Source: Mycobacterium sp. NS-7484
Lineage (GTDB): Bacteria; Actinomycetota; Actinomycetes; Mycobacteriales; Mycobacteriaceae
Reading direction: 5' to 3'
NCBI RefSeq assembly: GCF_001953975.1
Contig: NZ_MBEJ01000111.1
Location: forward strand, 1 to 46,418
Length of the DNA stretch: 46,418 nucleotides
Shown: positions 30,055 to 38,680 of the stretch, piece by piece
Position numbering within the stretch: the stretch's first letter is position 1
Layout: each line of letters opens with the position of its first letter
Translations under genes and position numbers: made by a program
Notes under the pieces: model-generated
Database searches by the model: none
Told to the model about the DNA's origin: nothing
Seen by the model: only the letters and a program-made list of their open reading frames with translations

Positions 30055-30381
30055 TGGGCGTTGTTGATCACGGCCGTCGTCACCGAAGTCACCGCCACCC
30101 TGTCGCTGCGCGCATCCCAGGACCATGCGGCCTGGCTGGTTCTGGTGGTGTCCGGTTACGCGGCGGCGTTCGTGTTGCTGACGCTGGTCCTGCGGGCGGG
30201 CATGCCCGTCGGCGTCGCGTACGGAATCTGGGGCGCGCTGGGCACCGCGGCAACCGCGGCGCTGGCCGCGGTGTTGTTCGGCGATCCGTTCACCTGGCCG
30301 ATCATCGCCGGGATCGGGTTGATCGTCGCCGGCGTCCTGCTCGTCGAGCTGGGATCACACCCGCGTGGAGCCGAATCGTGA
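30046..30381 (+). CDS. SMR-family multidrug efflux subunit, first of a pair
   Basis: This 111-residue protein has four membrane helices of the small multidrug resistance family. It starts MRTWALLITAVVTEVTATLS, where the Glu at about residue 14 in helix 1 is the essential proton/drug carboxylate. GMPVGVAYGIWGALGTA in helix 3 is the family glycine-rich block. It starts with GTG. The next gene overlaps it and encodes another SMR protein, so the pair probably forms a heterodimeric exporter of the EbrAB/YkkCD kind, driving out cationic compounds against protons. The actual substrates cannot be read from the sequence; guanidinium or polyamine transport are alternatives in this family. Confidence 0.92.
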   Translation: MRTWALLITAVVTEVTATLSLRASQDHAAWLVLVVSGYAAAFVLLTLVLRAGMPVGVAYGIWGALGTAATAALAAVLFGDPFTWPIIAGIGLIVAGVLLVELGSHPRGAES

Positions 30382-30704
30382 TGTGGCTGGCCCTGTCTGG
30401 GGCGATCGTGGTGGAGGTGCTCGCAACGCTCGCGCTGCGCGCCTCGGACGGGTTCCGCCGTAAGGCCTGGATCGCACCGGTGGTGACCGGTTACGTCACG
30501 TCGTTCTATCTGCTGTGGCTGTCGCTGTCGCTGGGTGTGCCGGTGGGCATCGCCTACGGCATCTGGACCGCGTGCGGCGTCGCGCTGGTCGCCGTCATCG
30601 CCCGCTTCCTGTTCGCCGAACCGTTGACCCCACTGATGATGCTCGGCATCGCATTAATCGTGTCGGGCGTCTTCACGATCGAGTTGGCCGGCGTCGGGAC
30701 GTAG
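30381..30704 (+). CDS. SMR-family multidrug efflux subunit, second of a pair
   Basis: The ATG at 30381 shares one base with the previous stop (TGATG); a GTG at 30378 with a GTGA overlap is the alternative. The 107-residue protein has four helices: MWLALSGAIVVEVLATLALR with the key Glu, GVPVGIAYGIWTACGVALVA, and a last helix ending in a short tail without the charged C-terminus of its partner. Unequal loops and tails are usual in paired SMR proteins that sit in opposite orientation. Its last 51 bp overlap the convergent MFS gene. Confidence 0.9.
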   Translation: MWLALSGAIVVEVLATLALRASDGFRRKAWIAPVVTGYVTSFYLLWLSLSLGVPVGIAYGIWTACGVALVAVIARFLFAEPLTPLMMLGIALIVSGVFTIELAGVGT

Positions 30705-31907
30705 ACCAGGTGCCGAGACCCGTCGGCCCGGTAACACCCCGGCCAGCAGGATGGCCACGATCCCGGCCAGCGGCACGACCAGCAGGCCGGCCCGCAATCC
30801 GGCGGCGTCGGCGACGAATCCGACGAGCAGTGGCGCACCGAAGAAACCGACCCGCATCAGCCAGGTGACCACGGTCAAGCCGGTGCCCGGCCGCAGACCG
30901 GGCAGCTGGTCGGCCGCATGCATGGCGGCCGGGACCAGGGTGGCCACCCCGAGACCGGCCAGCGCGAAGCCGGCGATCGTGAGGCCGATGCTCGGGAACG
31001 CGAGCGCGGTTCCCATCCCGACCGCGGTGATCACGCCGCCCGCCCGCACCACGGCGGCTTCGCCGAAGCGGTCGACCAGCCGGTCCCCGGTGAGCCGGCC
31101 CACGAACATGAACCCGACGAGCGCGATGTACCCGAAAACCGCCAGTGCCGGCGGTGCGTGCAGAAAGTCGCGCAAATACAAGGTGGCCCAGCTACTTCCG
31201 GAATCCTCGACCGTGGCACCGGCGATCGCGATCGACACCAGGGCCAGCAGCACCAGGTACACCCGCGGGCCGGCGCTGGTTCCGAGCGGCGCGTGCGCCG
31301 CCGGGTGGTCATCATGGTCGGGGCCGGGCAGCAGATAGCGGTAGGCGACCAGGGCCACCGCACTCAGCAGGGCGGCGATCACCGCAAGATGGAGGCTGCG
31401 CGGCACGCCGAGGGCGATGGCGCCGGCACCGGTGAGTCCGCCCAGGATCGCCCCGGCGGCCCACACCGCGTGCAGCGAATTGATGATCGAGCGGCCGTGT
31501 TCACGCTGCAGGCGCAGGCCGTGGGCATTCTGCGCCACATCGACCACCGAGTCGCAGGCCCCGGCCAGAAACAGGGCCGCGGCCAGCATCAGCGGTGTGC
31601 TCGACAATCCTGCTGCCACGATGAAGGACCCGAGGGCCACCGTGCCGATGACGGCGACCCGGGCACTGCGGAACCGCCGGATCAATGCTGCCGCAGTCAG
31701 TCCGGCAACCAGCGCCCCGCCGGAGAACGAGGCGACGGCGGCTCCGTACACCGCATTGCTGAGGTGCAGGTCGGTCTTGATCTCCGGATAGCGCGGCAGC
31801 AGGTTGGCGAAGATCGCCCCGTTGGTGAGAAACAGCGCGCCGACGGCGATCCGCGCCCGGCGCAGGTCGACAGCGCCACGCTGATGCGGAGCCGAACTTC
31901 GTGCCAT
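30654..31907 (-). CDS. Major facilitator superfamily transporter
   Basis: The ATG at 31907 gives 417 residues with about twelve membrane helices. Recognisable parts are ARIAVGALFLTNGAIFANLL in helix 1, the loop LIRRFRSARVAVIG after helix 2, and GDRLVDRFGEAAVVRAGG, the second-half repeat of that loop. The group resembles YbjJ/Inner-membrane sugar-like MFS proteins of actinobacteria, and the substrate is unknown. The gene runs towards the SMR pair and its 3' end overlaps theirs by 51 bp on opposite strands. It is divergent from malQ over 63 bp, where the palindrome CGGCCC-TT-GGGCCG (31944-31957) could serve as a shared operator. Confidence 0.88.
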   Translation of the reverse strand: MARSSAPHQRGAVDLRRARIAVGALFLTNGAIFANLLPRYPEIKTDLHLSNAVYGAAVASFSGGALVAGLTAAALIRRFRSARVAVIGTVALGSFIVAAGLSSTPLMLAAALFLAGACDSVVDVAQNAHGLRLQREHGRSIINSLHAVWAAGAILGGLTGAGAIALGVPRSLHLAVIAALLSAVALVAYRYLLPGPDHDDHPAAHAPLGTSAGPRVYLVLLALVSIAIAGATVEDSGSSWATLYLRDFLHAPPALAVFGYIALVGFMFVGRLTGDRLVDRFGEAAVVRAGGVITAVGMGTALAFPSIGLTIAGFALAGLGVATLVPAAMHAADQLPGLRPGTGLTVVTWLMRVGFFGAPLLVGFVADAAGLRAGLLVVPLAGIVAILLAGVLPGRRVSAPGLRPDAGQLDREDARHD

Positions 31908-31970
31908 CGAGTCGACCCTACCGACGCCGTCGCCTGACACGATCGGCCCTTGGGCCGCAAGATTGAGACC

Positions 31971-34112
31971 ATGACCGCACTCTCCCCAGCCCTGCTGGAG
32001 TTGGCCGGCCGCTACGGCGTGGCCGCGGAGTTCGAAGACTGGACCGGCCGGCGCACCGCTGTCAGCGAGTCGACACTGGTGGCCGTGCTCGACGCGCTGG
32101 GCGTGCCGGCCGGCACCGAACAGCAGCGTGCCGATGCGCTGGCCGCCCATGACCGGCAGTACTGGCAGCGCGCCCTGCCGCCGATCGTGCTCGGCCGGTC
32201 CGGGGTGGCGTCGAGGTTTTGGGTCCACGTCACCCACGGAGATCCGGCCGACGTCGCACTGTTGCTCGAGGACGGCACCGAACGAACCGGGCTGCGGCAA
32301 CTGGAGAACAACCGTTCCCCGTACGACACCGGGGACCGGCTGATCGGTGAGGCCACCTTCGAACTGCCCGCAGACCTACCGCTGGGCTATCACCGGCTCC
32401 GGTTGGGTCCGCCCGGCTCCCGCACCGAGACCCCGGTGGTGATCTCGCCGGGCACCCTGGCCCTGCCCGCCCGGCTGGGCCGACGGCGCGCGTGGGGGCT
32501 GGCCGTGCAGCTGTACAGCGTGCGCTCACGAAATTCCTGGGGCACAGGCGATCTCACCGACCTGACCGATCTCGCCGTGTGGTCTGCCAGCCGGCACGGC
32601 GCAAGCTTTCTCCTGGTCAACCCGCTGCACGCGGCCGCGCCGGCCGCGCCGATGGAGCCCTCCCCGTACCTGCCCACCTCACGACGCTTCGGCAATCCGC
32701 TGTACCTGCGGGTGGAGGCCATCGCAGAGTTCGCCGCGGTTCGCCATCGCCGGCGTCTCCGAGGGTTGCGGACCGCGCTCAACACACACGCCGACGGACA
32801 TCCGACCATCGACCGGGACGCCGCCTGGCGGGCCAAGCGCGCAGCGCTGGAGCAGGTGTACCAGGTGCAGCGCTCGGCGGGCCGGGAGTTGGCCTACGCC
32901 GCGTTTCGCCACCGGCAGGGGCCGAGTCTGGACGATTTCGCGATCTGGTGTGCGCTGGCCGAGGAGTACGGCAACGACTGGCATGCCTGGCCCCACGCAC
33001 TGCAACATCCGGGCAGCCCGGAGGTGGCCGAGTTCGCCGCGGCCAACCCGCAGGCCGTGGATTTCCATCGCTGGCTGCAGTGGGTCCTCGACGACCAGCT
33101 CACGGCGGCTCAGGCGACCGCACTGCAGGCCGGGATGGAGTTGGGCGTCATGAGTGATCTCGCGGTCGGCATCGACCCCGACGGCGCCGACGCCTGGGCA
33201 CTCCAGGACGTGCTGGCCCTCGGCGTCACGGCGGGCGCGCCGCCGGACGAGTTCAACCAGCTCGGCCAGGATTGGTCGCAGCCGCCGTGGCGGCCGGACC
33301 GCCTCGCCGAGCAGGCCTACGAACCGTTTCGGGCGGTGGTCAACATGGCGTTGCGGCACTCCGGCGGCGTGCGTATCGACCACATCATCGGGATGTTCCG
33401 GTTGTGGTGGATTCCCAAAGGCGCCGCGCCCACCGAGGGCACCTATGTGCGCTATGACCACGAGGCGATGATCGGCATCATCGCGCTGGAGGCGCATCGG
33501 GCCGGCGCTGTCGTGGTCGGCGAGGATCTGGGCACGGTGGAACCGTGGGTGCGCGATTACCTGCACGACCGGGGCCTGTTCGGAACCTCGATCCTGTGGT
33601 TCGAGTCCGACACGTCGGGCGGGCCGCTACCCGCCGAACGGTGGCGGGAGTACTGCCTGTCCTCGGTGACCACCCACGACCTGCCGCCGACGCCGGGTTA
33701 CCTGGCCGGCGCGCACGTGCGGTTGCGGGATGAACTCGGATTGCTGACCCGCCCGGCCGACGAGGAGCTGGCCGCCGACCGCGCCGCGCAGGGCGCCTGG
33801 TTCCAGGAGTTGCGCCGGGTGGGTCTGCTCGGGCCCGAAGCCGACACCGATCAGACCGTCACCGCGCTGTACCGGTACCTGGGCCGCACGCCGTCGAGAC
33901 TGCTGGCACTGTCGCTCCCCGACGCGGTGGGCGACGTGCGGACCCAGAACCAGCCCGGGACCACCGACGAGTACCCCAACTGGCGGATCCCGCTGACCGG
34001 CCCGGACGGGCAGCGTCTCCTGCTCGAGGACGTATTCGTCGATCCGCGGGCCGCGGCGTTGAGCGACGTCATGGCCGAGATCACCGCCCACGCCCGAGAG
34101 GCCGGCATGTAA
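31971..34112 (+). CDS. malQ: 4-alpha-glucanotransferase (amylomaltase)
   Basis: The 713-residue GH77 enzyme moves alpha-1,4-glucan segments between maltodextrins and glycogen-derived chains in the cytosol. Catalytic blocks are visible: the nucleophile Asp region GVRIDHIIGMFRLWWIP, the acid Glu in VVGEDLGTVEPWV, and the substrate Asp in SVTTHDLPPTPGYL. GIDPDGADAWALQD and APPDEFNQLGQDW are also typical. The N-terminal 150 residues form the extra domain found in actinobacterial and enteric MalQ. The ATG at 31971 is preferred to an in-frame TTG 21 bases upstream. It corresponds to Rv1781c, which is not adjacent to this block in M. tuberculosis, so the neighbourhood has been rearranged. Confidence 0.95.
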   Translation: MTALSPALLELAGRYGVAAEFEDWTGRRTAVSESTLVAVLDALGVPAGTEQQRADALAAHDRQYWQRALPPIVLGRSGVASRFWVHVTHGDPADVALLLEDGTERTGLRQLENNRSPYDTGDRLIGEATFELPADLPLGYHRLRLGPPGSRTETPVVISPGTLALPARLGRRRAWGLAVQLYSVRSRNSWGTGDLTDLTDLAVWSASRHGASFLLVNPLHAAAPAAPMEPSPYLPTSRRFGNPLYLRVEAIAEFAAVRHRRRLRGLRTALNTHADGHPTIDRDAAWRAKRAALEQVYQVQRSAGRELAYAAFRHRQGPSLDDFAIWCALAEEYGNDWHAWPHALQHPGSPEVAEFAAANPQAVDFHRWLQWVLDDQLTAAQATALQAGMELGVMSDLAVGIDPDGADAWALQDVLALGVTAGAPPDEFNQLGQDWSQPPWRPDRLAEQAYEPFRAVVNMALRHSGGVRIDHIIGMFRLWWIPKGAAPTEGTYVRYDHEAMIGIIALEAHRAGAVVVGEDLGTVEPWVRDYLHDRGLFGTSILWFESDTSGGPLPAERWREYCLSSVTTHDLPPTPGYLAGAHVRLRDELGLLTRPADEELAADRAAQGAWFQELRRVGLLGPEADTDQTVTALYRYLGRTPSRLLALSLPDAVGDVRTQNQPGTTDEYPNWRIPLTGPDGQRLLLEDVFVDPRAAALSDVMAEITAHAREAGM

Positions 34113-34191
34113 CGCGGGCGGCGTCTGCTCCGGTTTCACATTCATCAGTGCTGCGATATGTTCGCAACCGCACCCGACTGACGGAGTACAC

Positions 34192-34602
34192 GTGAACAAG
34201 CTTGTTGCGCTCGGCGGCGGTCTGCTTGCCGCCGGTTCGATCGCCCTGGTGGCTGCCGGAACCGCCACCTCACAGCCGACCTCGACCTCGGTCAACGTCG
34301 TGGGCGAGCCGTACATGAAGGCGCTGGCGATCCTCAAGAGCCAGGGCGTCAAGGCCACCTTCGGCGGCTCGTTCGGCAGCGCTCTTCCGCAGGCCGAGTG
34401 CCTCGTCGATTCCCAGAAGGTCAACTCCAGCGGCAAGATGATCTTGATGCTGGATTGCAGTGAGGCCGCGGCCGAGCAGTCGGCCGATTCCGCAGTCCCG
34501 GGCGGTCCGCGCGTGGGCAGCAACGGCGTGACCACCGTGACGCCGACCCCGGTGGTTCCGATCGCGGGCGCACCGGGGGCGGGCACACCACCGCCGGCCT
34601 GA
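34192..34602 (+). CDS. Small secreted protein with a PASTA-like core
   Basis: The GTG at 34192 after ACGGAGTACAC gives 136 residues. A signal peptide (MNKLVALGGGLLAAGSIALV, cleavage near AGTATS) precedes a domain of about 60 residues, VNVVGEPYMKALAILKSQGV and on. Its VxxVVGxxxxxAxxxLxxxGV pattern resembles one PASTA repeat. Two Cys (in AECLVDS and LMLDCSE) may form a disulfide. The tail is Pro/Ala/Gly-rich and disordered. TATGTT at 34157-34162 is a possible -10 box. PASTA units sense muropeptides in PknB, and a free one could bind wall fragments, but this is inference from a weak likeness. Confidence 0.75.
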   Translation: MNKLVALGGGLLAAGSIALVAAGTATSQPTSTSVNVVGEPYMKALAILKSQGVKATFGGSFGSALPQAECLVDSQKVNSSGKMILMLDCSEAAAEQSADSAVPGGPRVGSNGVTTVTPTPVVPIAGAPGAGTPPPA

Positions 34603-34699
34603 TCCTGCGGCGGGAATGACCGATCGAGTAACCCGGTACCGTCGTTCCCACCTAAATACGTACACTGCTGAGAGACCACTCATTTCAGGGAGGCTCTCG

Positions 34700-35599
34700 A
34701 TGCTGCGTCCGTTGCGGTTCGACCACGAGATCGATCCGGGTCCGGTACAGATCCAGGCCCGCAAGGTGCACTTCGATCTCGATGACATCCCGTTGCACTG
34801 GATTCCGGGGCATCCGGTGGCCTCGACCATGGTGAATTTGTTCAACGTGGTGCTGCCGATGGCCGAGCACTGGTTCGTGGCGACGTTCAACGAAGCGCTG
34901 CCGTATGTGCGCGATCCCCAACTCGCCGACGACATGCGGGGTTTCATCGGGCAGGAAGCCACCCACGCCGAAACCCACGACAAGGTGCTCGACGAGTTCC
35001 TCACCGCGCACGGTGTCGATTACCAGCCGATCCTGTCGGTGGTCGAGCACATGTTCACCAAGATGCTGGCCCCGACCACCTCGACCGATCCGCGTCGCAA
35101 GCTGTCGAACCTCTGCGACCGGCTGTGGCTCATCGCGGCCATCGAGCACTACACGGCCGTGCTGGGCGACTTCGTGCTGAACTGCACGTGGCAGGACTAC
35201 GACGCCGATCCGACGATGACCGATCTGTTCCGCTGGCACGGCAGCGAGGAGGTCGAGCACCGCAGCGTCGCTCACGACGTCGCGGTGTACTTCCAGGACA
35301 GCTATTACAGCCGGGTGCGGGCGATGTCGGTCGCGGCGACGGCGGTCTATCTGTTCTTCCAGCGCGGCTGTTGGGCAATGGTCAAGCGCGACCCGTCGCT
35401 CGACATCGGCTGGTGGCAGATGAACCGGATGCGCATCCGCGATTCCAAACTCGGCCTGCTGCCCAAGTTCTCCCGGATGTTTGGCACCCACACCCTGACC
35501 TACTGCCGGCCGGGGTTCTCTCCGGAGGAGATGGGCTCGACCGCGCAGGCGGTCGCGTATCTGGCCAGCTCCCCCGCGGCGCGGGCCGCGCATCTGTGA
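34700..35599 (+). CDS. Ferritin-like diiron protein, predicted metal-dependent hydrolase family (PF10118 type)
   Basis: The ATG at 34700 with GGGAGG nine bases upstream gives 299 residues; upstream in-frame codons are unlikely. The helical core carries carboxylate/histidine pairs as in diiron four-helix proteins: Glu in MAEHWFVATFNE, FIGQEATHAETHDK, LIAAIEHYTAVLGDF and HGSEEVEHRSVAHDVAVYF. This matches the family named predicted metal-dependent hydrolase, a name without good biochemical basis. The stop overlaps the next gene, a flavin/2Fe-2S reductase, as GTGA. That pairing suggests an oxygenase or desaturase fed by its own reductase. TACACT at 34661-34666 is a possible -10 box. Substrate unknown; lipid or sterol is a guess. 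Confidence 0.8.
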   Translation: MLRPLRFDHEIDPGPVQIQARKVHFDLDDIPLHWIPGHPVASTMVNLFNVVLPMAEHWFVATFNEALPYVRDPQLADDMRGFIGQEATHAETHDKVLDEFLTAHGVDYQPILSVVEHMFTKMLAPTTSTDPRRKLSNLCDRLWLIAAIEHYTAVLGDFVLNCTWQDYDADPTMTDLFRWHGSEEVEHRSVAHDVAVYFQDSYYSRVRAMSVAATAVYLFFQRGCWAMVKRDPSLDIGWWQMNRMRIRDSKLGLLPKFSRMFGTHTLTYCRPGFSPEEMGSTAQAVAYLASSPAARAAHL

Positions 35600-36717
35600 C
35601 GGGCCGCGGTATGCCGCTGTTGTCGCGCTATCGTCAACTGCCGCCGAGTATGTCGGGGCGGTTCCGGCACGATCCGATGCTCGGTCTGGCCGAGGTGACG
35701 ATCTCCACCATGTGGGCAGTCAGCCGCTATCTGCGCCGGCCCACCCCACCTGCAGAACTCGACCGCACGATCACGTTGACCGTGACCGAGCGGCAGGTGG
35801 TCGCCCACGACCAGGACGTCATCGCCCTGACACTCGCCGCTGCCGACGGTCGCCCGCTGCCGCAGTGGCACCCCGGTGCGCACATCGATTTGCACCTGGC
35901 CAGCGGGCGGATCCGCCAGTATTCGCTGTGCGGCGATCCCGCGGTGACCGACAGCTATCGAATTGCGGTGCGGCGCATACCTACTGGCGGCGGCGGTTCC
36001 GTCGAGGTGCACGACACCCTTACGGTCGGCACCCGGGTCAGCACACACGGCCCGCGTAATGCGTTCGCCCTCACGGTGCCCGGTTACGGCTCCCCCGCGC
36101 AACGGTTCCGCTTCATCGCCGGTGGGATCGGCATCACCCCGATCTTGCCGATGCTGAGCCTGGCCACCCGGCTGGGGGTTGACTGGTCGATGGTCTACGC
36201 CGGGCGCAGCCGCGACAGCCTGCCGTTCCTCGACGAGTTGGCCCGATTCGGTGACCGGATCGAGGTACGCACCGACGATGTCCACGGCCTGCCCAGTCCC
36301 GCAGACCTGCTGGGCGCTTGCCCGGACGGCACCACGGTGTACGCCTGTGGCCCGGCACCGATGTTGACCGGCGTCCGCAGTGCCCTGGTCGGCCGGGACG
36401 ACGTCGAGCTGCATTTCGAAAGGTTCGCTGCGCCACCGGTTGTCGACGGCGCCGAGTTCTCGGTCACGATCGCCTCAACCGGTGCGAACGTGACGGTCGC
36501 GGCCGACGAAACACTGTTGGCCGCATTGGGACGGTCTGGGGTGAATGCCCCGTACTCCTGTCGCCAGGGGTTCTGCGGCACGTGCCGGATCCGGGCCACC
36601 GACGGGACGGTACAACACCGCGACACGTTGTTGACCGACCCGGAGCGCGACGCCGGTTATCTGTTGACGTGTGTGTCGCGGGCCGAGGCCGGGCAACGGT
36701 TGACCCTCGATCTGTGA
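35596..36717 (+). CDS. FAD/2Fe-2S oxidoreductase (ferredoxin reductase type)
   Basis: The GTG at 35596 overlaps the preceding stop and gives 373 residues; an ATG at 35611 is the alternative. Domains in order: an N-terminal extension of about 55 residues with a hydrophobic stretch; an FAD domain with RIRQYSLCGDP; an NAD(P)H domain with FIAGGIGITPILPML and VYACGPAPMLTGV; and a C-terminal plant-type 2Fe-2S domain with APYSCRQGFCGTCRIRA plus a distal Cys in LLTCVSRA (C-x4-C-x2-C-x~27-C). This is the arrangement of phthalate-dioxygenase-type reductases. It should pass electrons from NAD(P)H to the diiron protein encoded just before it. All cofactor residues are present. Confidence 0.92.
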   Translation: MTGRGMPLLSRYRQLPPSMSGRFRHDPMLGLAEVTISTMWAVSRYLRRPTPPAELDRTITLTVTERQVVAHDQDVIALTLAAADGRPLPQWHPGAHIDLHLASGRIRQYSLCGDPAVTDSYRIAVRRIPTGGGGSVEVHDTLTVGTRVSTHGPRNAFALTVPGYGSPAQRFRFIAGGIGITPILPMLSLATRLGVDWSMVYAGRSRDSLPFLDELARFGDRIEVRTDDVHGLPSPADLLGACPDGTTVYACGPAPMLTGVRSALVGRDDVELHFERFAAPPVVDGAEFSVTIASTGANVTVAADETLLAALGRSGVNAPYSCRQGFCGTCRIRATDGTVQHRDTLLTDPERDAGYLLTCVSRAEAGQRLTLDL

Positions 36718-36721
36718 GTCG

Positions 36722-37219
36722 TCAACAGGTGGGCGGGTCTCCCTCGCTATACCCGGCCAGCTGCGGCGCGGCCATCAACTGATCGAGCAGCGGGCGCTGC
36801 CCGGCAAGCAGCTTTTCCCGGGCGACTGCCACCGAAACCCAAGCGACACGGTCGATTTCAGGAAACTCGCCGAAGCGTCCAGACCCTTTCGGCAACTCCA
36901 CGGTGAAGGTGTTGCTGACCGCCGCGGCCGGCTCGAAGTCCCCCTGGACCGCGAACGCCGTGACCACCTTGCCGCCGGCCTGCTTCACCGGAACCAGATC
37001 GATGCGCGGACCGGCAGGCGGCGGCGAGCCGAGTTCCTCGGCGAACTCTCGTTGCGCAGCCAGCCACGGATCCTCGCCCTCGGTGTACTCCCCCTTGGGC
37101 ACCGACCAGGCCCCGGCGTCTTTGCGGGCCCAGAATGGTCCACCCGGATGGGCGATCAAGACCTCCACCCCGGTTCCGACGAAGCGGTACAGCAACACCC
37201 CGGCGCTCAGCTTGGCCAC
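36722..37219 (-). CDS. Nudix hydrolase
   Basis: The Nudix box is complete: GEYTEGEDPWLAAQREFAEE followed by LG, fitting G-x5-E-x7-REUxEExGU. Starting at GTG 37219 (VAKLSAGVLLYRF) gives 165 residues; GTG 37285 would add 22 poorly conserved ones. The early AHPGGPFWARKDAGAWSVPK is typical of a small actinobacterial group of unknown substrate in the NUDIX superfamily, which cleave nucleoside diphosphates linked to other groups. It ends four bases from the stop of the convergent reductase gene. Confidence 0.88.
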   Translation of the reverse strand: MAKLSAGVLLYRFVGTGVEVLIAHPGGPFWARKDAGAWSVPKGEYTEGEDPWLAAQREFAEELGSPPPAGPRIDLVPVKQAGGKVVTAFAVQGDFEPAAAVSNTFTVELPKGSGRFGEFPEIDRVAWVSVAVAREKLLAGQRPLLDQLMAAPQLAGYSEGDPPTC

Positions 37220-37496
37220 CGGATGCACGCTACGCGATGAGCCGATCACCGCGATTCGCCTCGGCCCGCCGGTGACGTACGCCACGTTGCTACAGCGCGG
37301 TGGCTCGTCTCACTTCAGACGCGGTGCCCACGTGTGACGCAGCCCTCGTCAAGGGTTTTCGGCCAGCCGGAATTTTAATTATGAACTGCCGGTTAACCAG
37401 TAGGTAACACCTAAAAAGACCGGCGACGGCGCGTGGGCGGGGTGTCGTCGACGACCTTGACGCGACACAACAGAAGAGTGAAAGAAGGCACGAAAG

Positions 37497-37796
37497 ATGA
37501 TGAGGATCGGGTTTGCCGCGGCGTTCGCAGGCGCCGCTGCCGCGGCGGTGATCGGCTTGGCCGCACCCGCTCAGGCAGCACCGAGCGGTCCGGGCAACGC
37601 CGAGCAGACGATCAGCCAACTGCAGTCGCAGGGCTACAAGGTGATCGTCAACCACGTCGGTTCCACCCCGCTGAACAAGGCAACCGTCGTGGCTGTGCGC
37701 CCGGGTCAGACCTACAGCCGGACGGATTCGGGAAGCCCTGGCGGCGACTTGCAGACCACCGTATTGAACAAGACAGTTTACGTAGATGTGAAGTAA
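37497..37796 (+). CDS. Small secreted mycobacterial protein of unknown function
   Basis: The 99-residue protein begins MMRIGFAAAFAGAAAAAVIG, a clear Sec signal peptide with cleavage after AQAA, leaving about 70 residues with no Cys. The mature part starts with a helix (AEQTISQLQSQGYKVIVNHV) and continues with beta-like segments (ATVVAVRPGQTY, TTVLNKTVYVDVK). GAAGG lies in front of the ATG. I know the family only as conserved in mycobacteria. The upstream 277 bp hold an AT-rich stretch (37371-37420), unusual for this region, which likely carries a strong promoter. A strong terminator follows 22 bp after the stop, so it is a single-gene unit. Confidence 0.82.
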   Translation: MMRIGFAAAFAGAAAAAVIGLAAPAQAAPSGPGNAEQTISQLQSQGYKVIVNHVGSTPLNKATVVAVRPGQTYSRTDSGSPGGDLQTTVLNKTVYVDVK

Positions 37797-37817
37797 GCCC
37801 AAACATCGCGAAACGCC

Positions 37818-37851
37818 AAGGAGGGGCGCCCATTTCGGGCGCCCCTCCTTT
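37818..37851 (+). terminator. Strong intrinsic terminator
   Basis: AAGGAGGGGCGCCC (37818-37831) and GGGCGCCCCTCCTT (37837-37850) are exact complements, 14 bp, around loop ATTTC, followed by one more T. It ends the small secreted-protein gene. Its A-rich 5' and T-rich 3' flanks are the classic arrangement. Confidence 0.92.
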
Positions 37852-37897
37852 GCGTCCGGGGGAAGTGGCCGAGACGGTGCGCGCTAAAGTCGCCGAC

Positions 37898-38668
37898 GTG
37901 CGACGTTTTTCCCGCTATGTCGCCCTGGGCGACAGCCAAACCGAAGGACTCTGGGACGGCGACGACACCGTCGGCCTGACCGGTTTCGCCGACCGGCTCG
38001 CGGCCCGCCTCGACGCGCTCTATCCGGGGCTGGGTTATGCCAATCTGGCCATCCGGGGTCACCGGATCGGCGATCTGCTGCACACCCAATTGCCGACCGC
38101 ACTGTCGATGTGTCCCGACCTGGTCACCGTCTGCATCGGCATGAACGACGTGACCCGGCCGGGGCGCTCGTTCCAGCGCGCGTTGGATGACCTGGACTAC
38201 CTCTACCGCACGCTGGCGGATTCCGGTGCCACGGTGGTCACCACGACGTTCCCGGACATCACCCAGATCCTGCCGGTGGGCCGACTGCTCGGGAAGCGGG
38301 TGGTCCAGATCAACGCCGTCATCAACGATGCCGCCGATCGATACGGGTTCCGCCTCGTGGATCTCTACGCGGCTCCCTCGATGCGTGAGCCGCAGACGTG
38401 GAGCGCCGACCGGGTGCACGGTTCGGCCCGGGGGCACGCATTGTTCGCCGCGGCGGCGGCCGAAGCGCTCGAATTGCCCGGCAGCGACCATGATTGGGCA
38501 CTGGCCAACGAGCCGGCCCAGTTCCAGACCTTCCGGTCCCGCGCCTACTCGCAGGTGTTGTGGACGCAGAACATGCTGATGCCGTGGCTATGGCGCCATC
38601 TTCGCGGCCGGTCGGGCGGTGCGGGCCGCTCGCCGCGTCGGCCTGAGCTGATGTTCCTCGGCGGTTGA
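37898..38668 (+). CDS. SGNH/GDSL-type esterase
   Basis: Starting at GTG 37898 (VRRFSRYVALGDSQTEGLWD) gives 256 residues. SGNH blocks are clear: Ser in VALGDSQTEG (block I), Gly in NLAIRGHRIG (II), Asn in VTVCIGMNDVTRP (III), and Asp/His in SADRVHGSARGHALFA (V). These cytosolic hydrolases cut esters or remove acyl and acetyl groups from lipids or glycans; no signal peptide is present. The last 40 residues are basic and Trp-rich (PWLWRHLRGR). The gene starts 47 bp beyond the terminator of its neighbour and ends 12 bp from a convergent gene. Upstream in-frame GTGs at 37865 and 37877 are possible. Confidence 0.88.
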   Translation: MRRFSRYVALGDSQTEGLWDGDDTVGLTGFADRLAARLDALYPGLGYANLAIRGHRIGDLLHTQLPTALSMCPDLVTVCIGMNDVTRPGRSFQRALDDLDYLYRTLADSGATVVTTTFPDITQILPVGRLLGKRVVQINAVINDAADRYGFRLVDLYAAPSMREPQTWSADRVHGSARGHALFAAAAAEALELPGSDHDWALANEPAQFQTFRSRAYSQVLWTQNMLMPWLWRHLRGRSGGAGRSPRRPELMFLGG

Positions 38669-38680
38669 GCGGACTCGAGG

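Noticed and set aside
31944..31957. Palindrome between the MFS gene and malQ as a proven operator
   Set aside because: Only six-base GC-only arms; common by chance in this base composition, so kept only as a remark on the MFS gene.
37371..37420. AT-rich stretch as horizontally acquired DNA
   Set aside because: Only about 50 bases, upstream of a secreted-protein gene typical of mycobacteria; a promoter explains it better.
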